Assembly: GCA_004794655.1 (NCBI GenBank) | Contig: SMMW01000019.1 | Coordinates: 124,001 to 188,000, forward strand | From: Marisa cornuarietis | Lineage: Eukaryota; Mollusca; Gastropoda; Architaenioglossa; Ampullariidae | DNA: 64,000 nt | Direction: 5' to 3' | The notes under the pieces: generated by a model | What the model saw: only the letters and a program-made list of their open reading frames with translations | What the model was told of the DNA's origin: nothing | Databases searched by the model: none | Position numbers and translations under genes: made by a program | Shown: positions 12,601 to 25,400 of the stretch, piece by piece | How positions within the stretch are numbered: the stretch's first letter is position 1 | Layout of the letters: each line of letters begins with the position of its first letter

Positions 12601-15600
12601 TACTGTCGGGATTATGACCGACTGCCAAGCAGTCCCCGCACCAGTCCGTGTCCTTTCTCGTCATCCCTCGGCCGTAACTACTGGGCAGAGCGGACCAGTG
12701 ACCAGCGACAATACGAGGATTTTCACTCTTGTCTCGAAATTCCGCTGAGAACAGACAGCCTCTAACGAAGACACCCAGCACCGTGTGCGTGAGCAGACTT
12801 GCACACCCCTGGGTATGTCGTGCAGGAGCCGGCGTTGATATGCCCTTTGGCTAGCGATTGTCCAACATTCCCCGATCCTACTCTCTCGCCTTTTATCTAG
12901 AGTTGATAAATCTGTTGGGTTACATGTTTACGTGGACCTGAAATTACACCTCGCATAAGCGTGGAGCCATCAACTGCTCTACCCTTCTGTTATTTTGTGA
13001 TAGTGTGTCAACGACCTTGTAAGTGGCTGAATTGGACATGCGGGATCCTGGTGATCCCTTAAACTAAGGTCTAAGGTAGGACTATATATCTCGTGTTTAG
13101 TTCTCAATATAGGTCTGATGTCCTCGATCCAACTTCGTAAACAAGTGATTTCCAGTAGCACGTGAAAAGTAAAAGCATGAATTTTAGGTTGATCCCACAT
13201 ATCGCAGAATCTCTTACATGAAATCTGATAATTTTTATGATTTATTTTCCCTTTCTGTAACATATACAGCCAGTCAGCTGTAACATCTTCAAAGCAGATG
13301 AAAGATTCCAAACGACACGTTGTGCATTAATATGTTTGCGCCCCCTGCACATAGCGTTCGCCGATCTTCACAAACCAGGAATCAGACATCACAGTACAAG
13401 GACTGACAAGATCGACGACTATCACGATCTAGCTTCTTTCCCGAAACGAATAAGGAATATGAGACTACTAATGGTCGTACACCATACATCTAGGTGCTGC
13501 TGTTTTAAAATATCCCGACTGCACAATAAAAAACAGGAAAAGTAGGATAAACGAAGGGATCAGTACCGTCCCACAGCCACTATTTGAAAACTGACCTTGA
13601 CTTTGGGCAACAGGTATGGACAACACCAGCGTGGCCAGCGACGAGAAAGATGACGGCTCCTCCATCCTCGATGACGAAGAGAAATGTTGTGGCTTGCACT
13701 CTCTGCCCTCACCGACCAGCAAAGAATGCAAACGGTTGAACACGAGCTGGACCGCAACCCCGAACAAGCAAGCAAGGACCACCCGCTACCATCTCGTTGG
13801 GTGCCGCCGCCATGTACGGTCAGATGCGCACCTGGGTCTGACGTCATCAGTGCAGCGGCCGACAAGTTGGAGTACGGGAGTCGTCACCTGTCCGCCCTGA
13901 TACTACGTGACACCCATCTCGGGCGGCGACAGCGACGTTGGATTTGACTCAGATCTTCTGTTGTTGGGATGATGTTTGTACCTTGGCCATCCCAGTGTTT
14001 AGCATGAATGTTTACAGAGTTTCATCTCCGCGTATATGGACGTTGAAGGAAATGCGCACTTCAAATTCGGCATACAGCTGGGTTGTATGGTCATTCCGAG
14101 AGCCTTTAGAGACCAGTTTCAGCCATTAACTTTCACTAAACAGAGATTTATGTCATCCGTCTATACAGAAATAGCGTGTACTCTATGCAGAGACCTGCCT
14201 ACTTCAGCGGACACAAATTGCCCAAGATCTAAGTGTGGGAATTTTTGTTTTTACTTGACCATCAATCACGTAAAAGAAAACTTGTCATAATAAAATATTA
14301 AAATAATATTCAAAGGCTATGATGGATGTATACGGTGTGTATTACTAAAGGCTGTAAATATAAGACTCTGCTTTAACGGCCTCATCTCACATTTAGTTGG
14401 TATATAGCAGACTGTAAACTTCAGAACTTGACAACGACTTCATTTCTCTCGCAACACTTGCTTAAAAACAGGGTGTAACCTTGAGTCTACTTCTAGCACT
14501 ATTTAACATTAGCATTTCAAAAGTGTTCGAGAACATACGAGCCACATATTTTACCGGTTTTACCACGCCTACCTGCAACGTTATCCTCCCAGTATAACTG
14601 TTTATGACAGGACATTATATATATATATATATATATAATTATATCCCTATGTGTGTGTGAGAGAGAGAGCGAGAGTGTGTGATAATGTGTGCGAGTAAGA
14701 GAGAGAGAGAGAGATTGGCTAGACTTGTCGTATGCCCGTCATGTTTTGCAACATCTGACTCTGTCCACATGGCAGTCCATACGCTCCACGCACATTCTCA
14801 GCGCCTCTACACGCTTGTCTTTCACAAGAGCTTTGTCTGTCGATTGCTTGTCCATCCGCTCGTACAAACATTCAACGGCTGATTGTTTCATCTCTCAGCT
14901 GTTTTCAGCTTTGTACCTCTTGTTTTCATGCCCCAACATCCTGTTTGAGGGATGCAAACCCCGGCCAGCCCCCACCCGTCTCCATTCTGTAATACAGGAG
15001 CCAAGAGGCCCCCACTTGCAAGCTCAAGCACTTTCGCCTATTAACCCCTCCCCAGTGTTACGCACCACGTGTCACTGTTGTTGCGAGGCTCAGCAGGGGG
15101 CGGGGCGGGTAAGGTACTCGTGATCGAGGACGAAATAATAACTCACCTGTAACGACATTCCTCTCCATTCCTCGTGACCACTCCCCCTCCCCCTCAAACA
15201 CACACACACACCACCTCCACGTCTGACCGGGGGTGCTGTAGTTCTTATGGCCGCCTTAATTTCCTCCCTCTGGGGGAGGGGTAAGCGGTGATTCACTCTA
15301 CCTGTGTGGTGACTCCTGCACGACCGACTGACGTGTTTGTGAAGCCGCCCGTTGGCACACACTCAGGCTTGTCTGCTCTCACAACAGATTTTACAGTTGC
15401 ACAGCATTAGCTGCAGCAGAATCCACATCGTTACAGCGCTGCACGCGGCCGCACCACTCCTAGCGATCAAGAGGTCATGTTGATCAACCTTCAACACCAC
15501 CTTTGTTTCTTCCTGATCAGTGAATGGAGCCCCAAACCCGACAGTTTCTAACAAAACAACGAGTAATCAAGTCCTCCTACCTCCTGGCCCCACGACTGTC

Positions 15601-18600
15601 ACCGTCACGGAGAGTCACGTGCTAACATGTATAATCACGTGACAGTGACGCCAATTGATCTTCTGTAGACAATACAATACACACCGAACACAGACTACAC
15701 CCAGTATCGACATCTTGGTGTCTTCACGCAGATCCTTTGTTTCACGGTAAAGCTAGGGTTTTTTTCCCTTTCGTTGGAAGAGAAAAATAAACTGATGCTG
15801 ACAGAACAAAATAAACCTAAAAAACAAAGTGCATATAAAAACCCACTGCTGCACTGGTCAGCAATTATTGCCATGCTATAGCTATAATAACGAAGAAGAA
15901 TGTTCATGTCGGTGCCAAACTGTTAACGATTGACAGATGATGTAGAAATTCTGTCGCCAGCGACAGTCACAAAGAAAAATATCAGTTCAGACCACTAACT
16001 GATTGACCTCAAATGAAACGGTAACATTTAATAATAGCAATGGCATGAAAGACAACAAAGAGACTTTATAAGGGTGGCGATGGTGATAATGGCAGTGTCC
16101 AGTCTAATACACGGTCCCATCAAAAGCACCCTCCACGAGGGCTGTTACAAAGATGCTTAAACAACGAAGCTGAATGTACTACTCTCCCTACCTGTTTGGT
16201 AGATTTTTCTCCATTTGTCGAAGATCCCTGAACCGGTCAGCATCTTGCCACAGGGGGGGGGGCGGGGGGCGGGCGGAGCCGGTTAAGGGGTGGTCAGTCG
16301 TGGTCAGTTCCTCTCTGATCGCAAACACTACTCCGGGGCCTGACAACAGAAAACTGCGACGACAGCCGCTTCCCCCCACCGAGTTCGGCGGCTTTGGCGG
16401 AGGATAAACAAGAGATGGGCGGCGCGGTGTGGAGCGGGGAGCGGAGCGAGGGCCGGGCGATCAATGGCTGGCGCAGGTACACAGGTGACGCTGTCAACCG
16501 TTCTCGTCCGCTTCAGGTGAACAGAGGGGTGCAGTGGTACCGGGGCGCTCAAGATTTGCGCCTCCTGTCAAACGGCGCATGCACTTGTGACGTTACAGCG
16601 CCTATGCCTGGGGCAGGGCACAATGCCCTCGGTTTGACAAAACACGGCTGCGTGGGATAAGGGGAGGGAGAGTGCTGGCGTCTCCGGTTGTGATCACGAT
16701 TGGTGGTGTTGTCACCTCTTTTGTTGGCGTACATGCGGTTGCACATGTCCTGCTTGGAGACGCTGTCCCCCATGTTGTTTATAGTATGATATCTACGGGT
16801 AGCACTCGCCGCCCCATTTCGGGAGCCCCCCTCTTCCACTGGCCGGCAGCGTGACAAAAAAAAAAAAAAATGACCCTCCCTATAACGTGCTGTCGCACAA
16901 CGGAGGGAGGGGAGGAGAGGCACTGATAAGCTAAGAAATTGCTCGACTGCCTGCACTGCCATATACTCCATATATTGGCAGACAGTCATACCAGTACCCT
17001 TAAAGTCCGAGTTATAAACTGATTCTAGTAGGTGGGGATAATATAAGTATACGCTGTAAATTTCAGTGCCTGAATTTCGAAGCTGGTGATTTGCACCTGC
17101 AATCAGCAAGTCCTGCAAAATCGCGCTCCCAGTCCCATGCGTGAATAACGTGTGACGTCACTGTGTCTTGTCAAGCATATAACGGCCAGATGGCGGAACA
17201 TTACATCGGGTTCATTAGAAGATCTTCATCCATCGTGCTCTAGTAGCGAAGACGACCGTTTCAATTTATGTTTGTTCATTTACTTACACACTGTCACAAA
17301 ATCCTCAAGTGTGAAAATTTTCCATCGGGACTGATTTGCATGTTTATATTGTTATAGGCTCATACGGTTGTTGGCGACAACAACAGCACCAAAACAAACA
17401 AACAAAAAACGATTTTCGCTCGCACAAAATAAAAAAAGAAAAGATATATTTTTGGGAAGGCTGTTGCAGAAATTCCTTACTTATTATTTATTGTGAGCAA
17501 GTTACTAATAACACTGTGTCGTCGGTCACAGCTATAATACTGTGGCCTGAAAAGTTGAATTTGAAGTACATTTATCGAGATATCGTGCAGCTACTCTGTG
17601 TTGTTGGAGGAGGAAAAGTCTGTATAGCAGGCAGGGACCCATGGAAGAAGACGCTGTTGCGGTGCTTCAGAGCCTCTTACTTCTTCAATGTATACGTTAC
17701 TGGGCAACAGTCAGAAGGAACGTGACGTTCGCCTACAACAGATTAGTGGGTAGGCGCAGTGAAGTCTGCTCTACACACACCAACGAAGCTAATACATTGT
17801 ATTCTCAACGATGACTCCTTTGGGAAGGTAAGAACACTTATTCCGTCCCCATCTTTTTCTGTTATTCAATAACGACACAATAGTTTCCATATCTGCGTTT
17901 AGACTTCCGAGATTCAGTATTTTCTGGGCAAGTGGTATTAGCCATGCTGTTGTCAGCCATGATGCCACTGGTAGTGATGTAACCGAAAAAAATTGTTTTT
18001 ATTTAATTTCTTGAGATTTGTGTCTCTCCTTGGGATTTAATGTTCGAGGCATTAATAAGTGGTATGAATCTTTTGAGCGTGATATGTGTCACCAACAGGG
18101 TAGGTCTTTAAGTCCAACACTAGCTGAGCTATGGTACAAATGGTTTCATTCATTTTTAAGTAAAGTTCACAGGCGCAGACACACATATTTCTGAGCGCTC
18201 CCGTTGGAAATGAACAAAAACCCCAAAACAGTTAACTCTACTTAATTATACCACCCCATACTAAAAACTGCGAATTTGATTTGTATGTGATATTCTCTTT
18301 ACTTCTCTCCCCCTTCTGGAGCAGTTCCAGTCCACTTTGTTATGCAGCAGACATCACTACTCACCAGATCTCGCAGCAAGCAGAAACCTCCTACCAGTCC
18401 TTGATGCAACACATCACCGAACTCCCAACATGGCATTGATTCGTATTCATATATAAATAAGACATGCATCGACGAATTAACCGAGGGAAATGAACTGCTA
18501 AGAGACCAACTAGAGGAGATTATAACGTCGTAAAAGGACGAATTCGATGCTGTCTCAACGAAAGGATCTTGAACTGTTTGGTATCAATGAGATTGTGCTG

Positions 18601-19163
18601 GTGAGAACTAGGCTGAGGGGACCTCTCCAGTGATCTATGTTTTGAACCCGTTCTGTACTGTTATCTATCTTGTGAACACGTTCTGTGCTGTTATCTACCT
18701 TGTGAACACGTTCTGTGCTGTGAAATCCCCGTGTCGTGAGGGCATTGCCCGGACTCATTGCCTCGGAAGCACTAAGCCTACCGATCCCCGCCCTAGGCCC
18801 GTGGATGTAAAAGTTCATTAACGGATCGACACAATTATCCCCCCGAACTCGTGACGTCAGCGACAACTTAGATATCTTCACTAATTAATGTATAATTAAG
18901 TATAATTTTGTTTGTGAGCTTCTTCTATCTCGGCTTGATTGTTGCAATTCCGTGCTTGCAGGCTGCCCCGCATAACTTCTTCATAAACTCCAGAGAGTAC
19001 AGAACTCCACTGCATGGCTGGTGGTTAGAGTTAGGAAGTGGGACCATGTCGTTCTCTCCTTCGTGTTCTACACTGGCTACCCATCCGTTCTCGTATTCAG
19101 CACAAATTGCCTGTGCTGCGTTTTAGTTTCTTTGCAGACTCCTGCCCTGACTATTTTTCTGTC

Positions 19164-19213
<50 letters not shown>

Positions 19214-19454
19214 TACACATCTAGAAATACACTTTCTATTTTTCTGTCCTATGTATTTGGATTTGCGAGAAAGCTACCTCCCCGTAAAATATTATGAGAC
19301 CTTCTGTATTCTGATTCCAGCTTATAATGTCAGACACTACAACTAATATTTATAACCCTCTCGCTGGATTAGTCTTCAAAGCATTGGACCAGAGAGACGA
19401 GTCCCGAAAATAGCATATGTCTGTCGATGGCCCAGACAATAAAGTGATTCTGAT

Positions 19455-19489
<35 letters not shown>

Positions 19490-22400
19490 ACGTGGTCGAC
19501 TGGCTGGAGGAGCACTGCACACGTACGCAGCACAACTATTATATGACCATTACAGACTTTCGTTATATTGCTGTCTGTAATAACAGACTGTTTCTATATT
19601 GCTATTACAGACTGTTGTTGCTTTGACATTTTATGGTGACAGATTTTGTGAAAACGTTCTTGTCTGTCATAATCAGTGAAATAGCTGAAGCGAGCTGGTT
19701 GCAGAAACCAAGAAGAGATTTCACAGTAAGCTTGTTTAGTAGCGACAGACAGGCTTGCAGACCCCTGGACTACAAGCAAAAATTAATTTCAAGGTCTATA
19801 CTTATTTCATAACACCCCTTCCTCTCTCCTACAGTACACCACAGTGACGTCACTTTCCCTGCGAACTGTTCCAAGGGAGGTCACTAACGTTACAGTTGGC
19901 GATAATCTTTTGACTTGATTAACGCATCCTCAAATTCGAACCCACAGATAACATCTTACAGGGGTAAAAAAAAAATCCATATAAGGTTGTTCCAGAGCAA
20001 AATATAGGAATCCAGAGAAAAGGAGATCCCTGCAAATTTTTTTTTAAATAACAAGACCAATCCATTTAGTTTACAATGGGACTTAATTCCTCGTCATTAC
20101 AAGAATTTTTGTGTGTTGTGAAAAACCTGAAACAACCGGTTAGGTCTGGGTGCTAATGAGCTGTGACAGTCTCACGAAAGGAGAGAGGGGGGGGGTAGGA
20201 GGTAAGACACCAAATGTTAATCTGTTGCTGGGAGATCTAGACGAACGTGTCAACAACATGTTTACAAGAGAAGAGGACTCAGGCTGGCCTCACCTGTTGA
20301 CTTTGGTGACAGCACGTTCTTGGCGTCTCCGCGGCGAACCGTTGACTGCGAGATTGCCGCGCGGCGCTGCAGCTCCAGGTCGTGCAGCGTGCCCTGGTCC
20401 AAATCGTCCTGCACATGGTCGCGCTTGGCTGCAATTCTGGGCTTGTGGACCATGTCGGCAAAGTGGCGCGCCTTCTCCACAATGTCACGCCCTCTGGGGG
20501 ACATGTCCTGGGGAGAGACAGGCGACAGGGAGGGTGAGAAAAGGGACGTGCGGTCCGTGGAGGAGCCAGACGATGCTGCATTCAGCTGCAGACTGCCAGG
20601 ACGCTCGCCGTTTGTGGACAGGGAGTCCCCAAGGGCCGAGTCTCTGCCTGCGCTACAGTCCAGCTTTATGACAACGCTGGAGTCATCTCCCTTGTCTTGC
20701 GATGACCTGGTGTCCTGCTCACAGGACACCAGGTGCCCAGGAACCTCAGAATAGTCAGGTGATGGGAGAACACCGGACATCAGCTGCACACCACTGTCAG
20801 CTGCAACACCGGCACGCAAACAACAGTTAGTGGCTGTCGGGTCGGACAGACAGTAGGTAGATTCGGGACAAACACTCGTCAGCTTCTGACAATCCTCATA
20901 CAAACTGGCGGGTGAATGATATACGTTCATAATAAACTAAAAATTTCATTTTCACCTCTTAACATATTATGCACATATTTTTATAACCTCTCAAATATTT
21001 TTTGATTGATCAATGGAGAAAAAAAACTGATATGTTGAAATCAGGTTCTGGACAGGTGTAGTATTATCCACGTACCATGTAAAACCGTGTCTTCTGTGTT
21101 GTTGGCCACAGTGTACAGGTGCAAACTCCTTGTATTGGTGTCTCCGAAATCCAAGGATTCATCAAAACAACTGGGGTCGTTGATGTCTGCGCCCTGTGTC
21201 TGACCCGGTGCATTAACCGCGGAGGCATCCAGTGCGAAAACACTTGTCTGGATCTGAGTAACACATATTACCTGCACAAACCCCAACACAAGAAAGGCCT
21301 CAGGTCACAAACTACAAACTGACGAAGTAACTGCCGCTAACAGGTTTTTTAATTTTTAGGTTCGGAAACTATTATTAAGCATTCTAAAGTGACTAAATAA
21401 TTAACGTTATTTTTAAATTTCCCCATCGATGGTTGCGGGGGGGAGGCATGGAGGTAAGAGGAAAAGCCCTTCAATAAATTATTTGGGTAGGTCTACCCTG
21501 AGTTAATGAAATCGAGGTTTTAGCCGCTATCTGGGGTAGGGTAACAGGCCGGATAAATATGTCTCATAAATACGAGCCCTGATCCTGCGAGGCAAATGAT
21601 TATGTGCAAGTGCACGAGTACCTGCTGGTCCATAAGGTCGTTGGTGGTTGCTGGTGGTGACCACTGCTGTCCTACACTCTCCCCTAACACCAGGTTGCCA
21701 TCACACGTCGTGGGCGGCGCTGGGTTCGCTGCGGCCAACGGAGGGGGAGATATCGGCAAGGGCGGGGGCATACTTTCTGCATCCGAGTCGTAGGCTGAGG
21801 AGGCGTCACTGGGGCAGCGGGGGTCAAGGTCAAGTGCCGCGCGCAGCTGCTGCCCTCTTTGCCCTCCGTCGCTGCCCTCCACACCCACCCCTGCTGCTTC
21901 CACAGACGTTGTGACTGGAAGGGTCTCGGACTGTGTGACAGAAAAGCGTGCGGATTCTTGAACTGTGGCATGCGTCTCACCTTGTTTGGCACCGCTCTTG
22001 GGAGGGTTTTCTTGTTCAGACAGAACCTCTCCTCTCACGATTCCAGGAGGCATCTTGTCACACTTTGGCTGGGTCCGAACTTCAGACACTTTTGTCGCTG
22101 TCAAAACATCAGGATTTCTAGCAGTTATGTCACAGTCTGCTGCGCTTACACTTTTATTGAGTGTTCTGGAAACTGCTGTAATGGTGCCATCAAGATTTGT
22201 CACCTTCTCCTCGACGGAAAGATTGTCAGTAGTGTCACAAGTCGAGTGGTCAGCGAGTGTCAGTTCCTGGTCGTTGCTGTGGAAGGACACCTGCTGCACA
22301 CTCTTTACGGTTTCTGCTTCGCAGGGGAGAGCATTCGGAATTTCGGCCTCTGAGGCAGGAGAAGGAGGAGCCCTTGTCTTTTTGGAGGATGGTGGGACAG

Positions 22401-25400
22401 AGTTTCCACTATGGTGCGCTTGTTCCAGGCTGTTAGGGTTTTGCGCCAACTTTCTGGAGCGTGGAGGTCTTCTTGGAGCCTCTAGGTGCGATGTGGTGTC
22501 GCCTAGTGAGGGCAGAGAACTCGTGTCTGCAGATTCCAGATTCTGGGACGACTGGCGCTTCTGGCGGTATTCTCGCACAGCCTTGGAGATGAACAGGAAA
22601 ATGTAGTTAACAATTTGGAAACGTCACCAAAATCAGTCTCTCTGGACAGATACTCGTAATGACTCATTACACAGGGCTTTAAACAAATACCTTAACATAC
22701 AAATACTTTAATGTTCTCTGTTTCACACAAATATCTAATATTCTGTCTCCCTCACCATCTCTCTGACACGTATCAGCCAGCCAGCCAGCCAGCCAGACAG
22801 ATAGACAGGACCTACCATTGAAGTACTGACAGAAAAGCCGTTACCTGAGAGACACCGTCGTTGCGAGGTGTGTAGCTGTGTCGATCTCGGAGGTTGTCTG
22901 TCTGGCCGGACCGTCTGTCCAACACTGACCGGTGCTGCAGTCGCACGCGCTCTGCTCTCTCGTCCTCCTCCCTAGCGCTCCGCCCAGCACAGTAGTCTTC
23001 AGGGTTTCTCTGTGAACACACGTTACAGACATTCAGTTTAAGTAGTCTTCATGGTTGTATTGTGTACACACATTACAGGCATAGAATTTACAGTAGTCGT
23101 CAGGGTTTTTGTGTACCCAAAATACAGGTATACAGTTTACAGTAGTCTTCAGGGTTTCTCTGTGTACACACATTAAATCCGCAATGGGTGAAATATCTTT
23201 GTTCAACTCTATTCATCAATTTACCAGTTGAACGTTGGATGTAGCAGCGTTAGACACATGTGCTACCCAAATAGCTGTTAAAGTATTTTTAATTTTTGAT
23301 AATGTCTGAACAGGTTAAAACCAATATGGTCACTAGAAGGTTAAAAGCGGAGCTTCCACTATCTGGAGTGCGTTCACTGGATACTCTGCCATTATGTTCA
23401 TCGGATACTTCGAAATTATGGATACACTGACATTATGTGCTTTGTTTAAAAACAGTCCATCCCGTGCACAGAAACATCCTTCCATCCTGTGTACATTAAA
23501 AAACTAACTGGAATCTTGACTTGGAAAGACAAAGCTATTTTGAATGAATTGAGTGCACACATATTACCACAACAGACTACCAGAAAATGAGTGCTGAGGC
23601 TTTTTTTCTGGTGTTATTTTTGTGTTACTTTGATAGCCGTGGTGAAGGTTTTCTGGTGTAATTTTTATAGCAGTGGTGTAGGTGTTATGGTGTTATTTGT
23701 GATAGCAGTGGTGTAGGTGTTCAGGATGTTTCAGTAGGTCTCTGTACCGTGGACAGGATCGCACCCTGCTGACGTCATAACGACCTCCAGTTGCTATAGT
23801 TACTTACAGGCACCACTCCCTTCCTTCCACCCTCCTCCAACCAACGACAGCTTCAAACAATCAGCACACCCCAGACGGTGGGCTTTGCTGTCATAACGAA
23901 GACCACCCCGTTAAGCAAAATCGAAGCAGACTTTCGTCAGATTTTGCGGCTCTTATTATGTATGTAGCACATGGAGGGTCGGCACTTTGACGCCGCCCTT
24001 GATCGTTGGCGCTAACGGATGGCCTGATAAGCTTGGCAGACGTTTACAAGTGCAGTAGTGAGGGTGGGTGGGTAGGTGGAGACTGTGTACCAAGTTGATG
24101 TTTTAACCAGGGGCAGCGAGTGGTGGGGGCAGGGTGTAGCAGGCTGCGTGCCGTGCTAATCACGTATGATCGAATGTACTCAGTTGTTAGCCGCTTGAGT
24201 GATCAGCATAGGTAATACCTTCACACATTGCTCTGACACGGCTCTCTCGATCAATTTGTCTATATTTCATATGAGTTTGTCTATCTCGCGCAGGATAAAC
24301 GCCACTGAGCTACGACTTGCTGACACGTGTCACCTTCAGTACCCCCAGAGGCTGAGAGGTACGCTGAACTCTCCTACTGAAAGATAAGGACAGCACGGTC
24401 ACCACCACAAGCATAACCATCAATATGAACATAAGCAACAGCACCGCCATTCCCCTCCCCCTATGTCTATCTTTCACCTTCAGTAGGGAAACTCGTAGTC
24501 ACTAGTAAATATACAGCCACGCCGGTCACTAGTTTATACACTGACAAGGGCTGAGGTACCCTAGGAATGACAGCATAAAAATGCCACGGCCGTTGGTGGC
24601 TGTTTTACACCCGATTTTAGATGTCGAAGTTGAAGGTAAAATGTTGTATGTTTTTTTTCTTTAGTTCTGTTGCAACGTAACGTTTGTCATGACATTGACC
24701 AGTCTAGAAATATTGAACCCACCTGCTTCTTGATGGTCCTTAATGGACTCGTTTCCACTAACACGTGTACATCATACACAACATTTGTCTATGCATTTCG
24801 TATACAACTTTTGTCTACCTACTCGTTTACACCACACACCCCTCTAATCGAGTCAGTAACTCGTATCTGTCTACCAAATCCTCTAAATCGCAGACGACAT
24901 CTGCCTTCTCAATGCTCGATATGGAACTCTTACTCACTTGGTGGTCTCGTTCACTTGTGGCTGCTACATCCCGTGTTTTCTATGTCACTTGTGATTGTTA
25001 CAGGCAGTCTGCACTTACTTTAGTCGAGAGTTCTATCAACGGCAGTTTGCAGCCGACATAGCGGGTCTGTCAGCCTGACGACCTGTTGATGGCGAAGCGC
25101 CGACAGTGATTTTGATGTTTTGTGAAGTGCCCCTGCAGCCCCTCAGGCGCCGCCCTCACCGTGACGGGAGGAGATGGGACAGGTGTGAGGAGGAAGCACA
25201 ACGCGCTGTTGTCTGCCACCCCGACACTGCCTGCTACTCAAGGACATGCGCAGTGGAGGTGGCGGCTACACAAGTTTATTACTGCCAGGGCCCAGTCCTG
25301 GTGCGGGAATATCAATAACGGGTGTAGAAACTTAAGGCGAAGTGTTTGTACACCTGTATTATACTCCTGATTATTACAGCCCTGACTCGTAAACACGGCT

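Noticed and set aside
21859..22606. Plus-strand ORFs of 164 and 213 residues
   Set aside because: Exact antisense of gene B exon 3, which has better composition, matching splice sites and phases.
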